Assembly (NCBI GenBank): GCA_900544135.1 | Contig: UQTU01000016.1 | Coordinates: 1 to 58,076 of the forward strand | Direction of reading: 5' to 3' | Origin: an uncultured Collinsella sp. | GTDB lineage: Bacteria > Actinomycetota > Coriobacteriia > Coriobacteriales > Coriobacteriaceae | DNA: 58,076 bases | Shown: one piece after another, positions 27,258-35,841 of the stretch | Layout of the letters: each line of letters opens with the position of its first letter | Numbering within the stretch: the first letter of the stretch is position 1 | The notes under the pieces: model-generated | Seen by the model: the letters and a program-made list of their open reading frames with translations, nothing else | Told to the model about the DNA's origin: nothing | The model's database searches: none | Made by a program: the position numbers and the translations under genes

Positions 27258-28124
27258 TTATTGAGCAATAGCGTAAAGGTCAAACCCGCCCTGCGGCGTG
27301 CTATCGACCGTGTCGGGAGCCTGTGAATTAAAACTCACCGGGACCATGCGCTTTGAGGCGCGGTAACGCGTGCCGTCGGTGGCGACGGGCGGCTCATCCA
27401 CCGTGAGCTCGTAGTCGCCGGGCTTGAGCTCGATGCCGTCACCTTCGGAATTGACGTATTGATACTCGTCGATTGCTTGTCCCTTGAGCGTGCGGCCCAC
27501 GATATGGACGAGCATTTGGCTGTCGCCGCGCGCGGTATCCCACGTCGCGCCTTCCTTAACCTCGACTGACACATGCACCGAGCGCGTGCGGCTGAGCGAT
27601 TGCTCGACGGACATCTCGACCTTGGCGGCGTCTTGGCGCTGCTGCTCCACATGGCTCCAAACATTTCCGATCGCCGAGCAGGCGATAACGCCGGCCATAA
27701 AGGCGATAAGGATGGGGCCGAGCGGCGAGCGGCGTCCTGCATCTTCCTCGCGAGCCAGGTCGGGGCGATGCGTGGGCGCGGGCGCCTGAGCACCCTGCGC
27801 GGGCACGTCGAGAATGCTGAAGGATGCCGTGCTATCGGGGTCGATAGTGTGACGCGGCCGCGGGGTCTTTGCCGGCGAGATGGACATATCGGCCGGCTCA
27901 CCCAGCGTGGCCGTGGCATCGGCCTTAGCCTCGTCGGCCTCGGCCTGAGCCCAGGCCTGTTCAAAGGTTAGGGGTTCGGCGGAGTCGGAAGCGGTGTCCG
28001 TCTCGACGGCATCGTTGCCGGTCTCGTCCTCGTCGCTCGACACGTCATGCGGCGACGGCTCGTCCCACTCCTCGTCCGGAGCCTCGCCCTCGCTATACCA
28101 CCATTCAAAGTTATCGATATCCAT
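27258..28124 (-). CDS. hypothetical single-pass membrane protein with acidic cytoplasmic half
   Basis: I do not recognise this 288-residue protein. Residues 1-130 are very acidic and low in complexity (Glu, Asp, Ala, Pro), with Trp-rich FEWWY near the start. One membrane helix follows at about 135-157 after RRSPLGP. The outer part of about 130 residues is predicted to be folded, with beta-type sequence such as TVDEPPVATDGTRYRAS. Topology is probably N-in. AAGGGG precedes the ATG. It lies 79 bases upstream of the mutarotase gene in the same direction; no function is claimed. Confidence 0.7.
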   Translation of the reverse strand: MDIDNFEWWYSEGEAPDEEWDEPSPHDVSSDEDETGNDAVETDTASDSAEPLTFEQAWAQAEADEAKADATATLGEPADMSISPAKTPRPRHTIDPDSTASFSILDVPAQGAQAPAPTHRPDLAREEDAGRRSPLGPILIAFMAGVIACSAIGNVWSHVEQQRQDAAKVEMSVEQSLSRTRSVHVSVEVKEGATWDTARGDSQMLVHIVGRTLKGQAIDEYQYVNSEGDGIELKPGDYELTVDEPPVATDGTRYRASKRMVPVSFNSQAPDTVDSTPQGGFDLYAIAQ

Positions 28125-28199
28125 ACGGGGCGCCCCTTAAGCCTCGCAAATAAACACTTGCTAGCCTTATACCCCCAGATGGCACGCCCGCTCGCACGG

Positions 28200-28232
28200 A
28201 ATGTGACAAAGGGGCTGTCCCTTTGTCACATT
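28200..28232. repeat. 3'-end palindrome, GACAAAGGG family
   Basis: AATGTGACAAAGGG and CCCTTTGTCACATT are exact 14-bp arms around a five-base centre, seven bases beyond the stop codon of the ATPase gene. It shares its core with the palindromes at 21607 and 29773. Confidence 0.8.
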
Positions 28233-28238
28233 TTGCGT

Positions 28239-29555
28239 TTAGCCGTGGGCGATCTTGTTTCTCAGCAAGAAATCGGCCGCCCCTACGATTCTGATGCCGT
28301 CGATGTCTGTTGGATGCTCACCATCCCTGACAATCAAGATCTTCTCGTACGAATCAGGGATTTTTCCCAGCGTGTTTAGTTTGAGCGGTCGCAGCTCACG
28401 CTCTCTTGTCGCCTCGGCATCGATCCGTTCGGTAACCTGGATATATTTACGGTCCGATCCCTCGCCGATTGCGACAAAGTCGATTTCCCCCGCGCGCAGA
28501 TGGCCGCAAAACACTTCGTATCCTTCAAAGACAAGCTGGTTGTAGATAACGTTCTCGAGCATCCTTCCACTATCGCTGCCTCTATATCCGTCAAGGTAGC
28601 TGCGGATTCCCGTATCGGCTATGTAATATTTACCGCCTGTCTTGAGAAGCTCCCGCCCCTTGACGTCATACCTTTTTACCTTGGTAAACAGGTACGTCTC
28701 TTCCAGAGCGTCAATATACGCCGACACCGTCGATGCGCTGGTCTTACCGCCCGCCGATTCGTTGAGCGTCCCTACGATTTTGTTGACCGAGGTTTGATTG
28801 GAAATGTTGTCTGCCAGATACGCACAGAGCCGCTCGAGAACGTCGCGCTTGGTGATAGCTCCGCGACCTCTACGCGTCGCGCGCAATAGGATATCGCGCG
28901 CGACAATCGTCTGATAGAGGCTGCGGAAGTAGTCACGGCACGCCTCGCGTCTCGGCTCGTCATGAGCCAGAAACGGCATGCCGCCATAGGTTATGTACTG
29001 CTCGAGCACGGTGTTTGAATTAAGGCGATCGCCCGTCTTGGAAACGAGCTCGACCCTCTCACCAAGCCCTTCGGCGACGACCGCATCAATCGAGCGAAAA
29101 TCAAGATACTCGCCAAACGTGAGCGGCTGCATCTTGACCTCGATATACCGGCCCGAGATAAGCGTTGCAAGCTCGCTCGATAGCAAAAAGGCATTGGAGC
29201 CCGTGACATAGATATCGCACGACAAATCGATTCGGAGCGAGTTAACCGCCTTTTCCCAGCCCTCGACATTCTGGAGCTCGTCAAAGAACAGATAGGGGCG
29301 ATCGACACCGTCAACGCGCTCCCGAACCATGCGATAAAACGTCAGATAATCTGTAACCCCCGCGTACTCTAGAGATTCCATCTTAAAGGTCAGCAAACGC
29401 TCTGCCGGCACCCCCTGCTGCGCCAGGTGCTCCCTCATCATGTCCAATAACGTGGATTTGCCGCAACGACGTATACCCGTCACGATTTTGATGAGGTCGG
29501 TATCCTGAAAAGCAATGAGTCGATCAAGATAGCGGCTTCGGCGAACGATGTTCAT
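28239..29555 (-). CDS. AAA ATPase with DUF4143 domain (first copy)
   Basis: A 438-residue protein of the AAA_14/DUF4143 group, whose cellular job is unknown. Walker A GIRRCGKST is at 27-35, Walker B YLFFDE follows, and a sensor-like VTGSNAFLLS. The C-terminal half matches the DUF4143 nuclease-like region (YYIADTGIR, then a GEIDFV motif). AGGGAG precedes the ATG. It is a single-gene unit, preceded by two large palindromes at 29589-29662 and followed by a 3' palindrome. A second member is at 40630-41991. The two are clearly paralogous but strongly diverged. Confidence 0.88.
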   Translation of the reverse strand: MNIVRRSRYLDRLIAFQDTDLIKIVTGIRRCGKSTLLDMMREHLAQQGVPAERLLTFKMESLEYAGVTDYLTFYRMVRERVDGVDRPYLFFDELQNVEGWEKAVNSLRIDLSCDIYVTGSNAFLLSSELATLISGRYIEVKMQPLTFGEYLDFRSIDAVVAEGLGERVELVSKTGDRLNSNTVLEQYITYGGMPFLAHDEPRREACRDYFRSLYQTIVARDILLRATRRGRGAITKRDVLERLCAYLADNISNQTSVNKIVGTLNESAGGKTSASTVSAYIDALEETYLFTKVKRYDVKGRELLKTGGKYYIADTGIRSYLDGYRGSDSGRMLENVIYNQLVFEGYEVFCGHLRAGEIDFVAIGEGSDRKYIQVTERIDAEATRERELRPLKLNTLGKIPDSYEKILIVRDGEHPTDIDGIRIVGAADFLLRNKIAHG

Positions 29556-29588
29556 AGAGTCTCCCTAGCGCCCGTCCAGACATGAAAA

Positions 29589-29662
29589 CTTATAAACTTG
29601 CATTATTCGCAAGTTTATAAGATGTTACCTTAGAAACTTGCGAATTTTGCAAGTTTCTAAGG
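29589..29662 (-). promoter_or_regulatory. two tandem 33/35-bp palindromes before the first DUF4143 ATPase
   Basis: Site 1 (29589-29621) is CTTATAAACTTGC, a seven-base centre, GCAAGTTTATAAG. Site 2 (29628-29662) is CCTTAGAAACTTGC, seven bases, GCAAGTTTCTAAGG. Both arms are perfect, both share the core AAACTTGC-N7-GCAAGTTT, and their centres are 40 bp apart, about four helical turns. They lie 34-107 bases before the start codon and include promoter-like AT-rich boxes. An operator pair is the simplest reading. Confidence 0.75.
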
Positions 29663-29682
29663 AATGAGCGAGCCCCTGGGCA

Positions 29683-29746
29683 GAAAAAACAGTCCCAACA
29701 ATCGACGGTTTTCCTCGTTTTCGAGTTTTTCGCCGAATGTTGGGAC
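29683..29746 (-). terminator. terminator after the idi-like remnant
   Basis: On the minus strand GTCCCAACA and TGTTGGGAC close a long hairpin with an inner CTCG/CGAG stem, and the sequence TGTTTTTTC follows. It would stop transcripts coming from the lpdD/idi remnant before they enter the ATPase promoter. Confidence 0.7.
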
Positions 29747-29772
29747 GGTTTGGGGAGCCAGTCGATCGTGAG

Positions 29773-29803
29773 ATGTGACAAAGGGACTATCCGTTTGTCA
29801 CAT
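29773..29803. repeat. imperfect 3'-end palindrome, GACAAAGGG family
   Basis: ATGTGACAAA and TTTGTCACAT are exact outer arms; the inner part has lost one pair. It overlaps the stop codon of the idi-like remnant, the same placement as the copies at 21607 and 28200. Confidence 0.75.
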
Positions 29804-30052
29804 TGCGAGGGCCATGCGGACGGACGGGATCTCTAGAGCCTCGCGGAGCCAGGGGGCAAGGGGCTCGGGGCGACCGGCAAGGTAGCCGTCGAGCTCGGGC
29901 GAGGCCACACGACGCACCTCCGAGATTTCCTCTTGGTTGATGTGCAGCTCGCCCGGCTCAACATGGGCAAGATAGACCTCGCACCATTCGCACTCGCAGC
30001 GACCGTCGCCGTGGTCCTCGCGGTAGACGATATGGCCCAGATGCTCAAGATC
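29798..30052 (-). pseudogene. C-terminal remnant of an isopentenyl-diphosphate isomerase-like Nudix gene
   Basis: About 85 codons match the end of type-1 Idi: LEHLGHIVYREDHGDGRCE resembles the LGRVRYRADHGDGRSE-type segment, followed by WCEVYLAH, the EEISEVR motif and a closing PWLREAL. Everything that should come before, including the Nudix box and N-terminal metal ligands, is missing. Upstream the frame runs into unrelated sequence that belongs, in another frame, to the lpdD-like fragment. It is not a working isomerase as it stands. Confidence 0.65.
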
Positions 30053-30206
30053 GCTCGGGGCGCGGAATGGCCTGCGCCGTGGCGCCCAGGTGCGCAAACT
30101 CCGGCGAGCAGGCGTACACCGCCATGCCTCGCGGCGTCACCGTCAACTGGGCCTCGAGCGCAAACTTGCCTTCGCCCACTGCAACCTTTGTCGTGTGCAT
30201 ACCCAT
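30045..30206 (-). pseudogene. N-terminal fragment of an LpdD-like (PAC4-type) gene
   Basis: A 53-codon frame starting at an ATG with AGGAG upstream. Its end, HLGATAQAIPRPE, resembles the HIGAVA.A.PRPS segment of LpdD-like/PAC4 proteins, which assist prenylated-FMN decarboxylases. The C-terminal half of that family is missing because the frame stops where the idi-like remnant begins. The upstream signals are intact, so the fragment could still be translated. Family assignment rests on a short motif. Confidence 0.45.
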
Positions 30207-30247
30207 GGGATCTCCTGTCGCCCGCAATGTACCTGAGACCATCTTCG

Positions 30248-30268
30248 CCTGTATTGCGACTATACAGG
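30248..30268. promoter_or_regulatory. palindrome in the divergent gap before the MFS gene
   Basis: CCTGTAT and ATACAGG are exact arms around seven bases, between the lpdD-like fragment and the MFS gene. It may be an operator for either side; no regulator gene is next to it. Confidence 0.4.
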
Positions 30269-30367
30269 CAAGCGCAGCCTGCGACAAAGGAGGCAGACAC
30301 CCGACACATTCTGTTAGAGTTGCAGGGATTGAATCCTGCTTATTCATGCGACATTGGAGTGACAACC

Positions 30368-31597
30368 TTGACCGCCGCAACCACGCCTAAAAGTAAGTCA
30401 ACCGCCGCCGCGCTCTCCCCCGCGCGCACCAAGCTCTGCCTGGCGCTGCTCGTGCTGTTGGGATTCTCGCTCGGCTGCTCCGAGTTCGTGGTCATCGGTA
30501 TCGAAAGCGACTTGGCAACGGAACTCGGCATATCGCTTGCCACCGCGGGTCAGCTCATCAGCGTGTTCGCGCTGGTCTACGCTATCGCCACGCCGGTGCT
30601 CGCGCTCAGCACGGGGCGGTTCCGCCGCTACCAGCTGCTCGTGTGCTACAGCATTGTCTTTGTGCTCGGCAACCTGGTCATGGCGTTGGCGCCCAACTTC
30701 CAGGTACTGTTTATCTCGCGCATTATCCTGGGCTCTGTCTCGGGCGCACTGCTCGCCGTGGGCGTGACGTACATCCCCGAGCTGCTGTCCCCGCAGCAAA
30801 CTTCGCTTGCCATCTCGGTGGTATATGGTGCGTTTTCCGTGGCAATGGTCTTTGTCACTTCGATTGGCAAGTTCGTGGCCGACACGCTCGACTGGCACGT
30901 GGCCATGTACGGCACGCTGACCTTTGCCGTTCTGATCTGCGGAGCGCTCGTGGCGTTTATGCCGCGCGCTGGGCAAACCGACGAGCCTGCCACCTTTCGC
31001 GAGCAGGCGGGTCTGCTGCGCGAGCCGAGCATCATCACCGGCATGCTCATCTTTTTGTTTGGCGTAGGCTCGGTCTATGTGTTCTACGGCTACGTGACGC
31101 CTTATCTTGAGCAGGTGCTGGGTATGGGCACCGTTCAGGCGAGCACCACGCTTATGGCCTACGGCGTGTTCTGCCTGATCTCGAACATCCTGGGCGGATG
31201 GATCGATGCACGCTTTGGCATGAAGGCGCTGCTTGTGACGTTTGTGTTGCAGGCTGCGGCGTTACTCGGGCTGTTTGCTGTGAGCGGCACCATGCCGCTC
31301 GCGCTGGTCTTTGTCTTTAGCTTGGCGCTGCTCATGTACCTGTTCTCGGTGTCGTGCATCACGCACTTTATGGACGTGGCACGCAGCCGCCACCCCAAGT
31401 CGATGGTACTCGCAAGTTCGGTTGAGCCCATGGCGTTTAACGTCGGCATTTCGTTTGGCACCGCGGTAGGCGGAGCCGTGGTGAGCAGCATTGGCATTGC
31501 ACACGTGGGCGCCGTGGGCGCCGTGTTCTCGCTTGTGGCCTGGGCGCTTACGCTGGTGACGATTAAGCTGGCACGTTGGGAGCGCCGCCGCGGGTAG
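30368..31597 (+). CDS. MFS transporter, AraJ/DHA1-like
   Basis: A 12-helix major-facilitator protein of about 409 residues in the inner membrane, probably a proton-driven exporter. The first helix has SEFVVIGI, typical of AraJ-like DHA1 exporters, and the helix 2-3 loop carries STGRFRRYQLL. The central loop near residue 200 is charged (MPRAGQTDEPATFREQAG). No ATG fits; the TTG at 30368 with TTGGAG eight bases upstream is the most likely start, with a GTG at 30359 as alternative. The frame stays open far upstream, over the remnant genes, but that part is antisense and not protein-like. Substrate unknown. Confidence 0.85.
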   Translation: MTAATTPKSKSTAAALSPARTKLCLALLVLLGFSLGCSEFVVIGIESDLATELGISLATAGQLISVFALVYAIATPVLALSTGRFRRYQLLVCYSIVFVLGNLVMALAPNFQVLFISRIILGSVSGALLAVGVTYIPELLSPQQTSLAISVVYGAFSVAMVFVTSIGKFVADTLDWHVAMYGTLTFAVLICGALVAFMPRAGQTDEPATFREQAGLLREPSIITGMLIFLFGVGSVYVFYGYVTPYLEQVLGMGTVQASTTLMAYGVFCLISNILGGWIDARFGMKALLVTFVLQAAALLGLFAVSGTMPLALVFVFSLALLMYLFSVSCITHFMDVARSRHPKSMVLASSVEPMAFNVGISFGTAVGGAVVSSIGIAHVGAVGAVFSLVAWALTLVTIKLARWERRRG

Positions 31598-31840
31598 CGC
31601 AATTGCAGCCAAAAGACGCAGCACCGCCCACCATCTTTTGACCGCCTGGCGTTCGCTCCTGCAGCCATGCAACACGTCATCTGCCGCCCAAGTCAGTATC
31701 TTTCCCGGCGCTATTTAACCACGCAAAACGCATCCTGTTAAGATTGTCGCTATCGTTTTTCGCAATCTGAAAATCGATAGAATCGCAGGTAAAGCTTTCG
31801 TAGTCTGAAATGGTCAATCCACACGAAAGGGGTTTACCAC

Positions 31841-33166
31841 ATGGACAAGAAAGCAGTTGTAATCGCCGGGGCCGGCAGCACCCACACTCCCGGCATCATC
31901 CAGAGCCTATTGCAGAAGAAAAACGAATTACCGCTGCGCAAACTCGCCCTGTACGACATCGACGAGAAGCGCATGCATCTCGTCTACGACATCATGAAGC
32001 AGTTCATCGAGCAGGAAGCTCCTGACATCGAAGTTGTCGTGACGACCGATCCCGAAAAGGCATTCACCGATGTCGACTTCGTCTTCGCGCAAATCCGCCA
32101 GGGTGGCCTTCAGATGCGTCGCCAGGACGAGCGTATCCCTCTCAAGTACGGTTGCGTGGGACAGGAAACCTGCGGCGCCGGCGGTTCGATCTCCTATGGC
32201 ATCAGGTCCATCCCCGGCGTCTTCGACCTCGTACGCTACGCCAAGAAATACAGTCCAGACGCCTGGATCCTCAACTATTCCAACCCCGCCGCAGTTGTCG
32301 CCGAGGCCACACGTCGCGAGTTTGACAACGACCATATCCTTAACATCTGCGATATGCCCACGGCTATCTTGCTCTCGTACTCCAAGATGCTCGGACTTCC
32401 CAGCTGGCGCGATATCGACCCCATGTATTTTGGACTCAATCACTTTGGCTGGTTTACCAAAATCTACGACAAGCAGGGACGCGATCGTCTGCCGGAGCTC
32501 CGTCAGATGATTCTCGAGCACGGCATGGCCGTGAGCGACAAGCATCACAAGGACAAGGACTGGATGCACACCTGGGGTCAATACGTCAAGATTGTGAAGG
32601 ACTATCCTGAGTATCTGCCCAACAGCTACCTGCAGTACTACCTGTACTCCAAAGACATGGCAGATGACATGGACCCCAACTGGACGCGCGCCGACAACGT
32701 CATCAACGGACGCGAGAAGGAGATGTTTGCCGAGCACGACAAGTACCTGGCAGATCCCGCCAATTACAAGAGCCCCGTACAGAGCTTCACGGTCTTTGGC
32801 GACTTTATCGTCGACGCAGCCGCCTCTATCGCCTACAACAAGTGCGAACGTTATCTCGTAATCGTCGAGAACAACGGCGCCATCCCCAATCTGCCCGACG
32901 ACGCCATGGTCGAGGTCCCCGCCTACCTGCGCTCTTGGGGCCCCGAACCCATCAGCCAGCCTGCTATCCCCACCTTTTACAAGGGGCTTATCGAAGAGCA
33001 GAATGCCAGCGAGAAGCTCGCCGTCGACGCATATTACGAGCATTCCTACCAGAAGGCACTCGAAGCCATCGCAATCAACAAGACCGTCCCTTCGACTACC
33101 GTCGCGCGCCAAATCCTCGACGACCTGATCGAAGCGAACGGCGATTATTGGCCGACCCTGTCCTAA
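31841..33166 (+). CDS. 6-phospho-alpha-glucosidase, GH4 family
   Basis: A 441-residue NAD- and metal-dependent glycosidase that would split phosphorylated alpha-glucosides such as maltose 6-phosphate. The NAD-binding start AGAGSTHTPG, the CDMP motif (Cys170-Pro173) and GLNHFGW (His201) are present; CDMP is the mark of alpha-specific GH4 enzymes such as MalH and GlvA. AAAGGGG precedes the ATG. It is followed 24 bases later by its PTS transporter and then an RpiR regulator, a complete uptake cassette. A mirror-image second cassette lies at 35842-39860. Confidence 0.92.
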   Translation: MDKKAVVIAGAGSTHTPGIIQSLLQKKNELPLRKLALYDIDEKRMHLVYDIMKQFIEQEAPDIEVVVTTDPEKAFTDVDFVFAQIRQGGLQMRRQDERIPLKYGCVGQETCGAGGSISYGIRSIPGVFDLVRYAKKYSPDAWILNYSNPAAVVAEATRREFDNDHILNICDMPTAILLSYSKMLGLPSWRDIDPMYFGLNHFGWFTKIYDKQGRDRLPELRQMILEHGMAVSDKHHKDKDWMHTWGQYVKIVKDYPEYLPNSYLQYYLYSKDMADDMDPNWTRADNVINGREKEMFAEHDKYLADPANYKSPVQSFTVFGDFIVDAAASIAYNKCERYLVIVENNGAIPNLPDDAMVEVPAYLRSWGPEPISQPAIPTFYKGLIEEQNASEKLAVDAYYEHSYQKALEAIAINKTVPSTTVARQILDDLIEANGDYWPTLS

Positions 33167-33190
33167 CTCCCCGCGCATCGAAGGAACATC

Positions 33191-34771
33191 ATGAAAGAAA
33201 GCAAGCTCTACAGCGAGTTCCAGAGACTCGGCAAGGTGCTCATGGCACCGGTCCTTCTCCTGCCCGTTTCCGGCATTTTGGTCGGTCTGGGCTCCGCCCT
33301 TTCCAATGCTAACCTCATCTCGCTCTGCCCGCTTTTGGGCACCGAGCCGATGGTGATCTTTAGCACACTCATCAAAGCAGCCGGCAACGTTATCAATGGT
33401 AACATCTCGGTTCTCTTTGCGATCTGCATCGCCTACGGTTACGCCAAAGCCGAGAAGGCGACCGCCGCACTCTCAGGCTTCATCGGCTACATGACCATGA
33501 ACACGATCATGGGTCAGCTGCTTATCCTGCTGGGCACCATCGATCCCGCCAACCTGCAGACCGGTCAGAACGCCATCCTGGGCGTAACCACACTCGACAC
33601 CGGCGTATTCGGCGGCATCATCATCGGCTTGGTAGTCGCGTGGATCCACAACCGATTCTATAAGGTGCAGCTTCCGCCGGTGCTCGGCATCTTCAACGGT
33701 ACACGCTGCGTCCCCGCCCTCACCGTCGTTTTCGCGAGCCTAGTGGGCGTTGCGCTCGCCTTCGTGTTTCCGTTTGTGCAAACCGGCCTAAAGGCCGCCT
33801 CGACACTCATCGATTCCACCGGGGTGTTTGGCGCGTTCATCTATGGCTTCTCCGAGCGCATGCTTCTGCCCTTCGGCCTGCACCATTTCATCTACCTGCC
33901 GTTTTTCTTCACTTCTCTGGGCGGTAGCATCCAGGTTGACGGCCAGACCGTCGAGGGCGCTGTCAACATCTACAACGCCATGCTCAACACGCCCGGCATG
34001 ATGTACGACATCGACATCTCAAAATACGTCATGAACGGCAAGGTGCTGTTCGCCATGTGCGGCCTGCCCGCAGCGGCGCTCGCCATCTACCACTGCGCCC
34101 GTCCCGAGAATAAAAAGAAGGTCGGCTCCCTCATGATCGCCGCCGTCATTCCGGCCGCCATCATGGGCATAACCGAACCGCTCGAGTACTCCTTCCTCTT
34201 TGTGGCGCCCGTACTCTATGTGGTCCACGCCCTGCTGTGTGGCATCGCGTATGTACTCACCTACCTGGTACAGTTCAATGTGCCCGGGCCTTCCGCCTTC
34301 GGCGGACCGCTCCTCTCGTGGATCTTCAACGGCATCATGAACGCCGACAAAGGCTCCAACTGGTTCTGGCTTATTCCGCTCGGCATCGCTTACTTCGGGA
34401 TCTATTACGTGCTGTTCCGCACCTTTATCAAGAAATTTGACCTCAAAACCCCGGGCCGCGAGGATGATGACACGCAGACAGCGGATGACACGTCGACCAT
34501 CGACTCCAAAGCACCTGTCCAGGTAAGCGACCTCATCCCGCAGATCGCGGAAGCCGTGGGCGGCGCCGATAACATCTCGGGTGTCAACGCCTGCTTCACC
34601 CGCCTGAGGCTCAGCCTCAAAGACACCGCCCTAGTCAAGGACGATAGCGTCTTCACCAAAGACCTCGGCGCCAGCGCCATCGTGCACGTTGGCGGCGGTG
34701 TTCAGATCGTTTACGGCAATAAAGCTTCTGTCTACAAAGTCGAAATGAGAGAATACTTGGGCATGGAATAA
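33191..34771 (+). CDS. PTS alpha-glucoside EIICB transporter (first copy)
   Basis: A 526-residue PTS permease of the glucose/maltose family. It imports and phosphorylates its sugar at the same time. The EIIC part (about 1-420) has ten or so membrane helices and the conserved GITEPLEY segment; the EIIB part at the C-terminus has the phosphorylated cysteine at 468 in NACFTRLR. No EIIA domain is fused, so it must borrow one. GAAGGAAC precedes the ATG. The GH4 neighbour sets the likely sugar as maltose or another alpha-glucoside. Confidence 0.92.
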   Translation: MKESKLYSEFQRLGKVLMAPVLLLPVSGILVGLGSALSNANLISLCPLLGTEPMVIFSTLIKAAGNVINGNISVLFAICIAYGYAKAEKATAALSGFIGYMTMNTIMGQLLILLGTIDPANLQTGQNAILGVTTLDTGVFGGIIIGLVVAWIHNRFYKVQLPPVLGIFNGTRCVPALTVVFASLVGVALAFVFPFVQTGLKAASTLIDSTGVFGAFIYGFSERMLLPFGLHHFIYLPFFFTSLGGSIQVDGQTVEGAVNIYNAMLNTPGMMYDIDISKYVMNGKVLFAMCGLPAAALAIYHCARPENKKKVGSLMIAAVIPAAIMGITEPLEYSFLFVAPVLYVVHALLCGIAYVLTYLVQFNVPGPSAFGGPLLSWIFNGIMNADKGSNWFWLIPLGIAYFGIYYVLFRTFIKKFDLKTPGREDDDTQTADDTSTIDSKAPVQVSDLIPQIAEAVGGADNISGVNACFTRLRLSLKDTALVKDDSVFTKDLGASAIVHVGGGVQIVYGNKASVYKVEMREYLGME

Positions 34772-34793
34772 ATCCGTCCCATAGCTTCACCAC

Positions 34794-34836
34794 AATGCTC
34801 CGGAGATGGCATGTCCGCTCCGGGGCATTATTGTTT
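34794..34836 (+). terminator. terminator between the PTS gene and the RpiR gene
   Basis: AATGCTCCGGAG pairs with CTCCGGGGCATT (one G-T pair) around a 12-base loop, then ATTGTTT. The RpiR gene starts 12 bases on, so some read-through or a separate promoter is needed. Confidence 0.65.
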
Positions 34837-34848
34837 GGAGTGATTTGA

Positions 34849-35649
34849 ATGTCAATGTACGAGGTCTATTCGAACCTCAGGTCTTGTATCGAAGACGTCG
34901 AGAAGGGCGGCAGCCTTGACGCCCACATCGCACTCTACGCCCTTTCCCATCACGACGAGATCCCAGAGCTCTCAATAGAAGAACTTGCCCGCGCGTGCAA
35001 TACATCGCCCGCGACCATCTCGCGCTTCTGCAGGCGCGTAAACGGCTCGAGCTTTCGATCGTTCAAAGAGCAAGTTGACGACTTCAACGCTTGGCTCCAG
35101 CGTGAGACAACCGAGGCAAGGGCTCATAAGCAAATCGATATACCCTGGTATTTCGATATCGTAGAGACCTCTTTGCTTGAAACAAAACGCCTGCTCACTG
35201 AGGATCGACTCGAGCGGGCCGTTGACTGGCTTCTCGATGCGCAAAATGTCTACGTATACGGAAGCTCATTCTCCAATCTCGCCGCCCGCTCACTCTGCGA
35301 AAAGCTGAGCCGCGTAAACCGACTGTGCTTCTCATTTGGCTCCGTCAAGGGACAGGAGACGTCGCTCTGTATGCTCCAACCCGACGATCTAACCATCTTT
35401 ATATCGTTCTCAGGGAAAACGAGCCATATCTTCAATCTTTACGTTGAAGCCAAGCGGCGAGGTTGCCGCGTTATTTGGATATCGAGCAACATGGCATTCG
35501 ATAACAACGGGGCGCGCGAGCTCTTGCTACCCGTGAGCGCGGAGTCAATCAGCGAGTACTCGACCGCCTTGGTTGAGGGCATGAGCCTACAAAGCGCGGT
35601 TAACGCTCTGTATATCAGCTGTGCAAATCGACTTCGAGCGCAGCGCTAG
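34849..35649 (+). CDS. RpiR-family regulator of the first alpha-glucoside cassette
   Basis: A 266-residue regulator with an N-terminal helix-turn-helix (ELARACNTSPATISRFCRRV, about 44-63) and a C-terminal SIS domain that senses a sugar phosphate (VYVYGSSFSNLAARSL, then FISFSGKT). GGAG precedes the ATG by eight bases. It lies just downstream of GH4 and PTS genes, which it most likely controls. The closing terminator is shared with the opposite cassette. Confidence 0.9.
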   Translation: MSMYEVYSNLRSCIEDVEKGGSLDAHIALYALSHHDEIPELSIEELARACNTSPATISRFCRRVNGSSFRSFKEQVDDFNAWLQRETTEARAHKQIDIPWYFDIVETSLLETKRLLTEDRLERAVDWLLDAQNVYVYGSSFSNLAARSLCEKLSRVNRLCFSFGSVKGQETSLCMLQPDDLTIFISFSGKTSHIFNLYVEAKRRGCRVIWISSNMAFDNNGARELLLPVSAESISEYSTALVEGMSLQSAVNALYISCANRLRAQR

Positions 35650-35773
35650 CCGCAAACACACTAGGACTGAAAAGGACGCACCTCACCGTTGCAAGACGCC
35701 CGAACACACGATAGGCAGTGCCAAAAGAGAGCAGCGAGCACGTCATGTACTTGCCCATTCGCCCCAAAACAGC

Positions 35774-35813
35774 ACAGGCCGGCGCCCGATTGTAGAATCG
35801 GACGCCGGCCTGT
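35774..35813. terminator. bidirectional terminator between the two converging cassettes
   Basis: ACAGGCCGGCG pairs with CGCCGGCCTGT, continued inside by CGATT/AATCG, giving a very strong stem. T residues follow on both strands, though the runs are short. It stands between the end of the RpiR gene (35649, plus) and the end of the second PTS gene (35842, minus). Confidence 0.75.
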
Positions 35814-35841
35814 ATTAATCTTGCTCGTGTGTTTGAGTCGT

